Origin: Atkinsonella hypoxylon
Lineage: Eukaryota > Ascomycota > Sordariomycetes > Hypocreales > Clavicipitaceae
Direction of reading: 5' to 3'
Assembly (NCBI GenBank): GCA_000729835.1
Contig: JFHB01000094.1
Location: 47,193 to 111,192 of the forward strand
DNA length: 64,000 nt
Each line of letters starts with the position of its first letter. Position 1 is the first letter of the stretch. Positions 1 through 11,082 of this stretch are shown here, in pieces. The translations under genes and the position numbers were made by a program. Below the pieces are notes generated by a model, which worked only from the letters and a program-made list of their open reading frames with translations, did not search any database and was not told the DNA's origin.

Positions 1-481
1 CGGCCCCATAAGGCTGCACCAGGTGGCGCCTCACGATCTCGGGGTCTTCATACGGACCACCTGTGCTGCCAGGTCCGCTTGGTCCCAACCGTGACCGCGA
101 GTCGAAGGAGCCATACTGCGTAGGGGTAGTCGATCGAGCAGGAACTGCGGGTGACTGAGATCGTGGAGGTGTGTTGACACGAGCGCCGGGCGTACCGTGT
201 CGAGGCGGTGACTGTCCTAGAGAGTTAGACAAAGCAACAGCTAATGCTGATACGCCGGGACCTTGGGCATAGCTCCCTCCTTGTGCGGGAGCATCACCGG
301 TGTACGCAGGTTCAGCTCCGAGGGGTGCAGAGCCACCGCGCAGAGGCGAGGTTCCCAGGATCGGCTCACTGAGGCGAGCTGTCACCTCACCGCGAGGAAG
401 TGAGGAAGAATACGAGCGGGGCTGCTCCGAAGGCGATGACAATGTTGGCCTTGAGCTGAGCGCGTCTTTCGGAGTAGACAT
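1..481 (-). CDS. Probable vacuolar amino-acid transporter (AVT3/AVT4 type), N-terminal part
   Basis: An open frame runs leftward from an ATG at 479-481 to the edge of the window with no stop (160 codons). The visible part is a Ser/Pro/Gly-rich, presumably cytosolic tail without membrane segments. It ends in YEDPEIVRRHLVQP, preceded by a YGSFDSRSR segment. I recognise this combination from the tails of fungal AVT3/AVT4 vacuolar amino-acid exporters (AAAP family), in which the eleven or so membrane helices follow. The transporter domain itself lies outside the window, so the assignment rests only on this tail. The gene is divergent from the cation-chloride cotransporter and shares a 3-kb intergenic region with it. 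Confidence 0.55.
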   Translation of the reverse strand, partial: MSTPKDALSSRPTLSSPSEQPRSYSSSLPRGEVTARLSEPILGTSPLRGGSAPLGAEPAYTGDAPAQGGSYAQGPGVSALAVALSNSLGQSPPRHGTPGARVNTPPRSQSPAVPARSTTPTQYGSFDSRSRLGPSGPGSTGGPYEDPEIVRRHLVQPYGA

Positions 482-827
482 GACCTTTGAGCGCGAGAGG
501 GAAAAGAGAAACGACTATTACGAAGATGTTTGACGGGAGAGATTTGAAGTCGTTTAAGTCGGATATCGATTGTGGCTTCTTTATTGCATTACGCGTAATT
601 CGGTGTCTGCATGGGTATTGTCGAGATGGTGAGCTTCAGGCTTCGGAACGTCGTCAACAGATTCTGGTATCTCCGGCTCGGACCGATCACGGGCACGAAG
701 CACATAGACAGCCACACAGAGAAACCGGGAAAGCTACCGCGTGTCGAAATCGAGGAGATTGAGTAGTGGAAGGCCGTTAGGCGGCCGGTGTCCGCCTCAG
801 CTGATTGTAGCAATTGGAGTGCACGTT

Positions 828-828
<1 letters not shown>

Positions 829-870
<42 letters not shown>
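829..870. repeat. (GT)n microsatellite
   Basis: Uninterrupted GT dinucleotides from 829 to 865, then one C interruption and two more GT units to 870. It lies about 350 bp upstream of the transporter start codon at 481, in its promoter region. Confidence 0.95.
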
Positions 871-3356
871 GCAACGGAGGCAGTGTTCTGGGAGGGAGGG
901 TGGAAATGGGACGGAGCAGCCTGGGGAAGCTAATTACGAAGTACATTTAGTAGGTGGGTACCTGGTAGGTATACTACACCCCACTATAGGTGCGGATATG
1001 CTGATTCCACAGCGCCTGTGTTGCCCTATTGACGTGGGCTTACAGTGGCGACGCACTGTAGTGCTACATTACAGGACCTACAGGACCTACAGGATAGTAA
1101 AGGCCCAATACTTTACTTACGTTACTTAGCAAGCCCAAGAAATCCGCTACTTCTAGCTTCTGACCTTGGTGTGATGTAAAGTACCGGTGACAGCCTTCAA
1201 ACCTTTGAATCCTGTGACTGCGTCATACACAGAGGCGCATCGAACTGGCCAGCTGCTATCAGAGATGCTCCAATGCGAGGCGAGTCTGGTCCCGCGAATC
1301 CCCGTCCTGAATCCTGAAATGGCAGCTGACATGCCCCATGGGTTCTTTCCTCGCATGCAGATTGATTTGAAATGATTGCTCCTTGCAAAATGGTTGAGTC
1401 ACCGCAGCCACGCATGCAATCTTGCTCAAATTCAGAAAAATACCCGCCTTTGTGTCTCTTCTTTGCTGCAGAAATCATGCTGTTGCACTGTACGGACACA
1501 TATTACAGATAGATTATTGCACGGGACGGCGTGGCTAGATCCTCGTCATGCATCAATCCGTCCACATAAGGGCTGAACGCTAGCTCGCGATTTGTAGCCG
1601 GTGAGGAGCGCTATGAGCACCTTTGAAAGACGTGTTCGCAATTTGAGGACTGCTGACAATTGGCTGTGAGCCTCCGGCCTAGCTCGATGCAAGAAACCCA
1701 ACAAATGGCTACCACACTGTTGTAGATGTCAACGACGCATGCCGCGAATAGACGGGCAAGCTGTCGTCCAGGACAGTAGGTCCGGCAGCAGCATATTCGA
1801 TCGCCTTTGGCCTCTGACTACATCGTAACACCCGATGTGGCTCTTGCTTGTCTGTCGCAAAGATGCACAAAAACGATGATTTGACTGTTAACGACATTCG
1901 AACGAGAGTGACACCCGGTCAAGCTCCGATTCTGCCCGAATAAAAGTCACAAACGTGGCATAAATGCGACTTTCGTTGCGATCGATGAGGCATACGAGCC
2001 CCTCGCTGCACATGTATGCTCCCAAGACAAAACGCATCCAAAAGCATAGAAGCATTGAGGGAATTCTCTTGTTCAACGTGACACACGAGTAATGGAACTT
2101 ACTGGATCGTTGTCAAGAAAATTAAACCTGACATATGACCGACGGCCTATAATAGCAGGTTGCATCGCACATCCGGATTGTGTATCAGCTGGCGGCTCGT
2201 CTTTTAGCAGAACAGGACTTAAGAAAAGCGAGGTCTTTGACATGTCTTCACATTGTATCCACATCAGTTCGTGAGGTACTCGACCAAGTGACTGATCAAA
2301 AGGTCGAGCGTACTTCGCATTTCCTTATCTTTCCGTTACGACAGAGAGATGATGTGCAACCAGACACCACACAGTCACCACCACTTATCCAGCCCAGGTC
2401 GCTCACCATGCCAATCATGGCCAGTCTACACTTATCAGCATATTCCATGATTTGGGGGCGCGCCAACTGATGCTAGGAGCGCCACCCATGCACCAGCTTA
2501 TCTTTGTGTTTTTGTATAACTTGAACGCGGGAATTGGACGTCGTTCGAACACCGCAGGCAGACAGATGACATAGTTTTTCTACAGTACGCGAGAGGCACC
2601 TCGCATTACTGATAACACTACTATGGGAACCCTTTACTAGTAAATCCTACATAATCGCTGTATAATAAGAAGCTCAAAGGAAAGCAGTCGTTTTTGTGGT
2701 GTCTCTCTCAGATGCTAAGACTTCTTCCTATATAGTATAAATTCATAACTATAGTGCGTCATAGCGAACAGTAGCCCTAGGCACGGCTGTGCGCCGGGGG
2801 TATCTGGCTAACTATAGGACCCCTCCCCAGATATGGACTAACTACGGAATAGCTCCTAAGCAATTTTTAGTACATAATTGGCTATTATTTTTTTAAAATA
2901 ATTTTATTCTATTTGGAAGACAGGCTCAGTTGTTGCACCTTTGTGTTTTGGACCGTCGAGTGAAAAAAGCTATATCTTAGACTGAGGAACTGATAATTGA
3001 CGTTGAAAAGGCTTTGTCACTCATTAAAGCATCTCATCAATTTGGGTGTTCCTGACATTAGCCTGCCCTGAATGGGGCAGTCGTTAACTTAGGTACTGAC
3101 CGCCCCGCCATGAATGAGGCTAGTCATAAATAGGTAGGTGGGAAAACGGAGGTGTCGCTGAGGGAAAACATGTCCATGGACCCTGTCTTGGCTTGTATCA
3201 GCAATCCGCGTCTTCCGCACCAAGACCATCTTGACCTTAATGACGCTTGGGACGCGAAGAGAAACAAGATTGCTCGACTTATCAGCAGACACTTGCGTTT
3301 GTTTTTTTCAGATTCACAATTTCAAGCTTGTGGCAAAACAAGCCCTCCGCAGCACG

Positions 3357-3403
3357 CCAAAGGGCCAAAGGGCCAAAGGGCCAGAAAGGCCAGAGGGCCA
3401 GAG
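3357..3403. repeat. Short tandem repeat of gggccaaa-like units
   Basis: Imperfect tandem units of 8-10 bp, each containing gggcca (aagggcca, aagggcca, aagggcca, gaaaggcca, gagggcca). It lies about 95 bp upstream of the cotransporter start codon at 3497, in the probable 5' leader. Confidence 0.8.
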
Positions 3404-3496
3404 GTCGTTGTCATCGCGACATGCATTTGACCATGAAGGCGTGATCCTTCGTCCACCACAGTGAAGATTCACGACGCGACACACAAGTGGTCCACC

Positions 3497-6400
3497 ATGA
3501 ACACCTCATCAGATAAAAAGACCAGCCCACCTGGCGTTATGGACGTCACGGACTCGAAACTGGGCTTGGTGTCTGGAGTATATATCCCAGTTTGCCTCAA
3601 TATCATGAGCATTCTCATGTTCTTACGGTTCGGTATGGTTTTGGGTCAAGTGGGATTTGTTGGAATACTTGGTACGCCTTCTAATGTTACCATTGGCTGC
3701 GGATGATCATGACTGCTAATTGATCAGGTTTGTTGATCATGGCATACTGTGTTGATCTCTTGACAACATTGTCACTGTCTGCTATAGCATCTAATGGCGA
3801 GGTCAAGGGGGGCGGTGCGTATTACTTGATATCTCGCTCACTTGGCCCTGAATTTGGAGGATCCATTGGAATACTGTTCTTCTTGGCCCAAACCCTAAAT
3901 ACTGCCATGAGCATTGTTGGTCTGCTGGACTCCATCCGACTCAATGTTGGGCCAGCATTCCCGCAAGGATACTGGACGGGCTACGGTTTGCAGACTGCAG
4001 CCTTACTGCTTTGTACCGGCACATGCCTGCTGGGACCTGCTACTTTCTCCAAGGCTTCGAACCTGCTCCTGGTTATGTTGATAGCGGCAATCATCAGCAT
4101 CCCGGTATCCGCCGTTTTGAAGGCGCCCTTCACTGACGAAGATGCTGGGATTGTCTATACTGGCATTGATCCCAATACATTCGTGGGAAACTTTCTGCCA
4201 AGTTTTGACACCAGAGTTCATCGTGGCCTGGCAACATTCAGGGACCTGTTTGGAATTATATTTCCGTAAGTGTCCTTGAATGGATGAAGCCGGGTGGCAT
4301 GCTGACTGAATTACAAGAGCAACATCGGGAATATTTGGTGGTGCCTCCATGTCTGGGGATCTGAAAAATCCAAGCAAAGCAATTCCCAAGGGCATACTTT
4401 GGGGCATGACGACAACGTTTATTGTCTATTTTGTTGTCATTCTATCCATGGCATGTACCATTCCACGGGACTCATTAATGGCGAATCCGAACATCGTCTC
4501 ACTCACCAATCTTTCAGCTTCCATTATTCTCGCAGGGGAGTGTGCTGTTACGCTCTTTTCCGCCTTGATGTGCCTCAAGAGCTCTGCAAAGCTAGTTCAA
4601 GCTTTGGCAAGAGATAAGCTTCTTCCAGGCTTGTCCATATTTGGAAGAGGAACCAAGAAGAACGATGAGCCGATCCTTGCGATTCTTCTCGCCCACGCCA
4701 TTGCCCAGGCTGCTCTTCTTGCCGACTTGAACCAGATCGCAACCTTCATTTCCATGGGATATCAGGTATGCCGTGTACTCTGCCTCCATGCCAGGCTCAT
4801 GCGCTAAGAATTAATAGATGACTTTCTTTGTCATGAATCTGGCCTGTTTTCTGCTCAAGATTGGTTCCGCACCCAATTTCCGACCCAGCTTTAAATTCTT
4901 CAGTTGGCAAACAGCGTGCAGTGGCAGCCTTCTTTCCGCTGCAGCCATGTTCTTCATTGATGAGACCTACGCCGTAATCGCTATTTGTGCCATGGTATTG
5001 ATTTTCCTCCTGATCCACTACCTCTGTCCACCCAAACGATGGGGAGATGTTTCCCAGAACCTAATCTATCACCAAGTCCGCAAATACTTGCTGCGGCTGA
5101 AGCCAGAGCACATCAAGTTCTGGCGGCCACACATCATACTTCTCGTAAATGATCCGCGGCATCAGACTAGGCTCATTCAATTTTGCAATGCTTTGAAAAA
5201 GGGTTCCTTGTATATTCTAGGCCATGTTATCGTCACTGATGACTTCAATACAGGAGTCCATGAGGCACGCTTACAGCAGCAGGCTTGGACAAGATATATT
5301 TCTGAATTTTCGAGAATCAAAGCCTTTTTTCAGTTGAACATGTCACCGTCCATCACGTGGGGTGTTCGCAACCTAATCTTGTCCGCTGGACTTGGTGGCA
5401 TGCGTCCTAACATTGCAGTCCTGGGTTTCTACAACATGGAAGATCTCCGCAGATCTAACTCATCTATACCCATTCCCGAGGTTCCTGCAGCTCCCACTTC
5501 AAAGATGCGACGCCGGTACAAGCAGCAAGACAAGTTTCTTCCTCAACGGCGCCGTGTAGATACGTCTGCCAGGCTTCTCGAGGGAGTCCTGCCAACTGAT
5601 GCCATTCGGAGAGAGAGCATGCTGTCTCCAGCCGATTACATGGTTATCCTGGAAGACTTGGCTCTCAAATACAAGCTCAATGTGGCTGTAGCACATGGTT
5701 TTGACAAACTCGAAACGCCCCGAGACGACAAATCCAACACCAAGAGATACATCGACCTGTGGCCGATCCAGATGTCTGCAGAAGTATTCAACGACGGTCA
5801 AAATGTATTGACGACAAATTTTGACACCTGTAAGCTTGTTTTCTTTTATACTTGTCACGAATCTTTTCGTTTCTCAACTAACATATATGAGACACACTCA
5901 TTCTCCAGCTAGGCCACATCTTGCACAGCGTACGCTCCTGGGGGAATGTTTTTTCCATTCGCGTCATTGTCTTTGTCGAATATGAGCACGAGGTAGACGA
6001 GGAGTGCGCTAGAGTAAAAGCACTTTTGGAAAAGCTTCGTATCGATGCGCATGTAATCGTCTTATATCTGGCGGCTGGGGACCTCGATACATACGAACTC
6101 ATCATCAATGGCAAGAGCAATGATATCGACGCTGAAATTGTTGTTACAGAGGCTCTGAAAGATGAGGAATGGTGGGAAGATTTGCAAACGTTTCGCCGCA
6201 GAGCGCAGGACCCGTCATCGAGCCAAGAGCTTACGCATTTAGCTCAGATTCTAGACTTTACTGACAGTGGTAGTTTTAACCCGCATGAGGGCTTCGTAAA
6301 CGGGCGTCGTCGACAAAGCATGCCAGAGGTGGCACAAATGCCAAGGCGACCTGACATTGCCTCTCTTTCAAAACTAGGCGTCAGCATGGGAATCCACACT

Positions 6401-7597
6401 ACACACATCAACGAGGGAGTACTGCAGGATTCAGATGCAGATTCAGGTTCAGATTTTGACACCTCCACAGATGGCTCTTTCGAGGCCGAAAGCTTTGAAC
6501 ATGGTACGGTCGGCTTCTCTGTTCGCCAGCCAAATGCTCCGTCGATGCAACCCCTGCTTCATCGGGGACCTGGGGCATCAATCAAGGAAAGGCAAGGAGA
6601 AGCTTCGTCCACAAGGTCTAGACGAAGAAAGGAAAGATTCATAGAAACCGCACAAGAGGCACCCTCGTATGGCACCATGTCGACCTCGCAGACTCTCTTA
6701 GCGGGGCCAGATGTGCCCGTCACTGATTGTGTTCCAGAAATTGCTGAGACAGAAGCCAGTCCAACAAGTCAAATCACAATGGGCAGGAAGATGGACACTG
6801 AGACCGTCCCGGCACTTGAACCACTTCAAGTCTCCGAATTCCCTCCCGGTAGCTCCAGGCGTGCACGCTCTCTGAGTCCATCCGGAGAAAGGAGACTTAT
6901 GCCGCAAGACGGCACCACGACGCCTGCACGGCCCAGCTTCTCCAGACAATCTTCTGCAGCTCGTTTCTCCAGCAGAATAGTGCCAGAAACAAAGATCACA
7001 ACCGAAGGTGAAGGGTCCAAGATAAGCTTCGCTCCCTGTGTATCCAACCCTACCACGCCTCGAGTGGAGCGACCAGCCTTCTCTCGACAGTCATCTCTGG
7101 GAAAGTTATGGAATTGGCCCCTTCCAGACCCAAATGGCGAAGAGCTCTCTCGTGGGACGTCTGCAAGACAGCCTGTTAGTTACGCCCACTCCGGACCACT
7201 TGCTCGCCATCATTCTCGGCAAAATTCTCAATACTCGACCCTTTGGCCAAGTGGTGTCGGCCAGGTGATCCCAGAAAGTACGGAGTCTGTTCAGGATAAT
7301 TTTGCGAAAAGAGGCAGAGATGGAGAATCTGCGTCTGATTCCTCGCATCACGCCGTATCTCTCTCCTTTAACGACTTGCCAAGTCGTGCGCAATATTTGA
7401 TATTGAATGAATTGATGCAGAAGCACTCCAAGGATACAGCTGTTGTCCTGACTACGCTACCTATTCCGTCTGAAGGAACAAGTCGAGACGAATTCTCTAC
7501 GATTCATTATCTTTCCGATGTGGAACTCCTGTGCAGTGACCTACCACCCACTCTTATGGTATTGAGCAACAACATGACCGTCACTGTTAATCTTTGA
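3497..7597 (+). CDS. vhc1: Vacuolar cation-chloride cotransporter (SLC12/VHC1 family)
   Basis: Five exons: 3497-3671, 3728-4265, 4318-4765, 4818-5829, 5913-7597, giving 1285 aa. All introns are GT..AG (56, 52, 52 and 83 bp), and the exon lengths sum to a multiple of three. The N-terminal half is the APC-type membrane domain: KLGLVSGVYIPVCLN opens helix 1, GGGAYYLISRSLGPEFGG is the family signature, and KIGSAPNFRPSF lies near the end of the helix bundle. The rest is the cytosolic SLC12 C-terminal domain with a long Ser-rich linker (about residues 560-1110). The end (FNDLPSRAQYLILNEL...VLSNNMTVTV) matches this family's conserved terminus. In yeast Vhc1 imports K+ and Cl- into the vacuole; the same role is inferred here. 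The start is ATG 3497, since the longer frame opens with GTG. Confidence 0.93.
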
Positions 7598-7970
7598 GCC
7601 TCAAACATTGTAAAGCACTTGTTCTTCTCGACATGAGTTGGAAATGAGGTGCCCATTTGTTCGTCGCAATGAACAGAAGATGCGTAGTGAATGACCTTGA
7701 GTCTGCCTTTCTTTGTGCTGGTTCGCGGGGAGCACGCGTGAACCTGCCGATCTTTGTTGAGCCTTTGTATCTACATCGGTTCCTTCACCCGTAGAGAACA
7801 ACCCTCTCTTCCGTCATCTTCAGCATTAAACTTATTTAAGACTTGCCTCGGTAGCTCTGGTAGAGTGGCCGGGTCAATTGCAGCAGAAATACGAGGCCCG
7901 TGCAGCACGCACATATATACATGCAGCCAACGACGAATAACGACAAAAACGACGAATATACAATCAAGTC
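7598..7970. other. Intergenic region between two tandem plus-strand genes
   Basis: A 373-bp spacer that should contain the cotransporter 3' UTR and the promoter of the next gene. There is a tatata stretch at about 7912-7920, some 50 bp before the next ATG. No gene is visible. Confidence 0.5.
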
Positions 7971-9233
7971 ATGCTTGCAACAGCTAAGGAGAATATTTTG
8001 TCACCTCAACGCCCGGCTCATCCACCTTCGCATGCTGGCCTCGATTCGCTGTTTGTACAGCTATCCAAGTCCGCAGGGGACTGGGCCAGCCCACGGGAGC
8101 TGGCCGCGGAAACGCCACGACAGGAGACATTCGAGGAGAATTATCAATACCTAACTTCTTTCTACACGAATCATGAACCCAATACGTCAATTGAGAGATT
8201 AGGCACTCAGGAGGAGGAGATCGGGGAAAACCTTTGGGGAGACGAGATGCACAATTGGCCACAGCAAGATGCGTCCAGCGTTGGTCTTGAAGCTGGCTCC
8301 AGCAACAGCCCTCAGCAAGATAGTGCTCAGGAAGACGATTCGCTGAAGGCTGTTGGGAGGTGCTTGGATATGCCAAGCGTATACTATAAGCATATTGACC
8401 GTGACTGCCTAGGCATCCAGCCCCTTGCAGAACTCCATACGGACGCAACAAATTCATATGCGGCAAGCTCGGCGTGGTCCAGTATTTACTTCGAGGAGCA
8501 AGATACGAATAGTGATTCCAACGGCCACGGGAACTGCAGTCCACCAGAATACTCACGAGGGACTGGAGAACCATCTGGGCGGCGAACCTCAAGTATCTAC
8601 TCAGACAAGACACCACCAACCCCCGTCGGCGTCAACGGCATCAGGACCCTTCAATCAAGAAGTAGGCCTGAGGCTGGAGGACGGCCCGGAGCAACGTTCT
8701 ATATCTGCCTTGGTCAGGAATACGTGGATATGAGCTCCGACGATTACACAGAGAATGCAAGAACGTGCATCTACAAATTCGTCAATGGACCAACAACCAG
8801 CATCCACGTCGGAATGGATATCGTCCAGGAAGAGTCTGACTCGGGGGTTGAAAATGCTGCACATTTAATATCTGCGAGAACGGAGCCGAAATGCCACTGG
8901 TGTAACGAGCCAGCGACGACAGAGACCTGCACGACGTACTGCCAAATACAATCCACTAGTGGGATCCGACCATATTCCAAGACAGGTCCAGCCATTTGGG
9001 TTACCAAGTTTATGAAAAGCCAAGTGAAGCTATGCGAGAAATGCCTCGCCTGTCAAGAGTGGCAAGAACAGCGCGACAGAAGATTTCGCGAGGATCCGAG
9101 ATTCATCGCAGTCCCCTGTCGCTCTACCATCATCAAGCATCGTCACAAAGTGCTAGACGTCAAGCAAGTACCGGCAGCACCGAAGGCGCGTCATCAGCAC
9201 GGTTCTTACAAGCTTGGAAGGGATGTTTTGTAG
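7971..9233 (+). CDS. Hypothetical protein with C-terminal Cys-rich cluster (possible zinc binding)
   Basis: A single uninterrupted exon of 420 aa from ATG 7971. I do not recognise the family. Residues 1-240 are of low complexity, acidic and rich in Ser/Gln/Glu, and look disordered. Residues about 240-285 (ATFYICLGQEYVDMSS and on) look folded. The C-terminal third has seven cysteines in the pattern C308-x2-C311-x8-C320-x3-C324, then C355-x2-C358-x2-C361, which could bind one or two zinc ions, followed by a basic tail. No signal peptide or membrane segment is seen. Its stop is 131 bp from the end of the convergent GTPase. Coding status is supported by frame length and composition rather than homology; an upstream intron cannot be excluded. 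Confidence 0.6.
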   Translation: MLATAKENILSPQRPAHPPSHAGLDSLFVQLSKSAGDWASPRELAAETPRQETFEENYQYLTSFYTNHEPNTSIERLGTQEEEIGENLWGDEMHNWPQQDASSVGLEAGSSNSPQQDSAQEDDSLKAVGRCLDMPSVYYKHIDRDCLGIQPLAELHTDATNSYAASSAWSSIYFEEQDTNSDSNGHGNCSPPEYSRGTGEPSGRRTSSIYSDKTPPTPVGVNGIRTLQSRSRPEAGGRPGATFYICLGQEYVDMSSDDYTENARTCIYKFVNGPTTSIHVGMDIVQEESDSGVENAAHLISARTEPKCHWCNEPATTETCTTYCQIQSTSGIRPYSKTGPAIWVTKFMKSQVKLCEKCLACQEWQEQRDRRFREDPRFIAVPCRSTIIKHRHKVLDVKQVPAAPKARHQHGSYKLGRDVL

Positions 9234-9364
9234 TGCGTGGGTGGCCGCTTGCTTGGCATGACGATGGGATCGCCGGTCTCGTCAAGGTACATGTATTTCA
9301 TAGTATTCGCCTATATGACGCATGCATCATGATTCATTCAATTCATAGTTTCCTATCCCGTTTT

Positions 9365-10499
9365 TTATAAGATCCGCCTGACGCTTAAGGCACCTTTGTG
9401 TATGCCCTCTAGCTCAATGTAGCCACCGGCTTCGAGCTTCCTCTTCCACTTGTTGCTTTCGTAGCGCGCCAGCATCATGGTCATTCTCAGCGTGATGTCG
9501 TTGCTGGACTCGTGCTCTTCCTGTTCCGCGAAAAAAAAGGGGTAAACGTCCATCTACCAAATGCCCAATTCAGAATGTATCGATGCGTGGGGGTTTCAGC
9601 CGGTTGAGGTACGTCGGTGTCTAAATTCTTGGGAGTAGAGGACAGTGTAGCCACAGCCTTGATGCGGTACGCTTCGTCCTTTGGCGCAGCTTGCAGCAAG
9701 GTGATGAGTTTATCGGTAGAAGCGGCAGATGAAGGCGAATCGCCTTTCAGTTCAATGGAAAGGACCTCTACGTATCCACCTCGATCAAGCCCTCCGGCAG
9801 ACCCTCCTCCTCGCCATATACCAAATCCGCATCAATCCAGCCCTTTACGCTCTTAGTCATAGCCACATTGTCGTCTACATCACCCAATATGTCCAAGCAC
9901 TCTTGGTACCGATCCTCCCCAGCGCCCTCCCACTTGTTGAACACAATCAACTCGGTATACAGCGCCTGGATCTTGGCCGTGTAGCTCGTGTCCTCGTTAC
10001 CCCTCCAGTTCTCCACGTCAATCACGCGGATGACCACGCCGATCACGTACTTGTGCGTATCGCGAGCCAGCAGTATGAATTCGCCGAACAGGGTCGCGGG
10101 GAACGCAGAGCCGCTCGACTCGATGACGATCCGGTCCGGCGCGACCGTCCTGACGAGCTCCTCGAACGCGGGGGCCAGCGGGCCGACGAGGTTGCAGCAG
10201 ATGCAGCCGTTGGGCATCTCCTGCATGCCCGTTATGGCGGACGAGGAAGCGGGCTGGGAATCGATTGTGGGATTGCTGACTTCGTCTTTCAGCAGCACGA
10301 GCTTGTACTGCGGGTTCCTCTGGCGCAGCTGCCGGACGAGGCTGAAAATGAGCGTCGTCTTGCCGGAACCGGGGAAGCCGGTTATGAAGGTGACGGGGAG
10401 GAGGGGCATGATTGGGGGGGAACGAAGGAGCGGCGAATTTGTGCTCGAGTCGACTGTGAATGCTGATGCTAAGGAATGACTTTGTCCCGGCGAAGTCAA
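9365..10499 (-). pseudogene. COG0523/CobW-type P-loop GTPase with two frameshifts
   Basis: Reading leftward, the first frame (10499 to 9768) encodes a G3E-family GTPase. It has a P-loop GFPGSGKTT (residues 41-49 from the first Met), the metal-binding-type CxCC motif in NGCICC (99-102) and an NKWE nucleotide-specificity motif. Many relatives start at the internal Met at 10409 (MPLLPV). The family's usual NEFGD-like motif reads DEVSN here. The frame closes at a TAG near 9768, but the family continues in a second frame (EVLSIELKG to RYILNWAFGRWTFTP, about 9774-9540) and then a third (LRMTMMLARYES... to the stop at 9365-9367). Each change equals a net loss of one base; the second sits at a run of eight A. 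COG0523 proteins are metallochaperone-type GTPases. This copy is either broken or contains assembly indels. Confidence 0.8.
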
Positions 10500-10570
10500 G
10501 AAATACCGTGCAGGAAACTACAATGCAAAGAACACTGCGGTTATGAAGGGGGCGATGCTGAAATGATGAG
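10500..10570. promoter_or_regulatory. Upstream region of the GTPase gene
   Basis: A short non-coding stretch between the GTPase start and the first minisatellite copy. It would contain the core promoter, but no convincing element is visible. Confidence 0.25.
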
Positions 10571-11077
10571 CGACCCCGCGGCTTTTTCTCGTTATCTTAT
10601 AGTTAGGTGCGGTGATGGGTCAGGTTAATTGAAGACTGGCGAGACTTGGGGACAATGACGCTGGAGCGTAGTGCAACAGGCGCTGTGACACCCCGCGGCT
10701 TTTTCTCGTTACCTTATCGGTGCGGTGATGGTGCGTCTCAAATGCCACCGGACATTCGTCAATTGATGACTGGAGGGACTTGGGGGGACAATGACGCTGG
10801 AGCGCAGCGCAACAGGCGCTGTGACACCCCGTAGCTTTTTCTCGTTATCTTGTTAATGCAGTAATACGGAATAGGACGTTATGAAATGCTGCTAGACAAA
10901 GGGACTTAGGGGACAATAACGCTGGAGCGTAGTGCAACAGGCGCTGTAACACCCCGCGGCTTTTTCTCGTTATCTCATTGATGCAGTGATGGTGCGTTAT
11001 TAAATGCCACTGGACAGAGGGACTTGGGTGATAATAACGCTGGAGCGTAGTGCAACAGGCGCTGTAACACCCCGCGT
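10571..11077. repeat. Minisatellite, about 118-136 bp unit, 4-5 copies
   Basis: Imperfect tandem copies. The words ctggagcgtagtgcaacagg and ccccgcggctttttctcgtt recur, with unit starts at 10661, 10797, 10922 and 11040 (spacings 136, 125 and 118 bp) and a partial copy opening at 10571. The last copy breaks off at ccccgcg about 6 bp before the left terminal inverted repeat of the next element. Differences between copies are mostly transitions. There is no coding potential. Confidence 0.9.
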
Positions 11078-11082
11078 CGCGC

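Larger units (their letters stand above)
482..3496. other. 3-kb intergenic region between divergent genes
   Basis: I see no supportable gene. All open frames are short and show no splice-consistent continuation. It holds the promoters of the two divergent transporters, a GT microsatellite (829-870), about 2.6 copies of a 9-bp unit (acaggacct) from 1071, and a more AT-rich stretch at about 2600-3000 with many TA-rich words that may be a decayed repeat. A 46-bp run of gggccaaa-like units lies at 3357-3403, just upstream of the cotransporter start. Confidence 0.5.

Noticed and set aside
3461..3496. Longer N-terminus of the cotransporter from 3461
   Set aside because: It begins with GTG; the first ATG in frame is 3497 and the family similarity starts after it.
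7984..8619. 211-codon minus-strand frame
   Set aside because: Antisense to the 420-aa plus-strand frame, which is longer and has a cleaner cysteine pattern; no known domain in the antisense frame.
9768..9830. A 56-bp intron (GTATAT ... GAG) to explain the first GTPase frame change
   Set aside because: It would restore the frame, but has no branch-like site and a poor acceptor; it cannot explain the second change at the A8 run, so indels are simpler.
9729..10466. 245-codon plus-strand frame
   Set aside because: Antisense shadow of the minus-strand GTPase, which carries the recognisable motifs.
10571..11077. CRISPR-like array
   Set aside because: A eukaryotic context with units of over 100 bp, no constant repeat/unique spacer alternation and no cas genes; it is a minisatellite.
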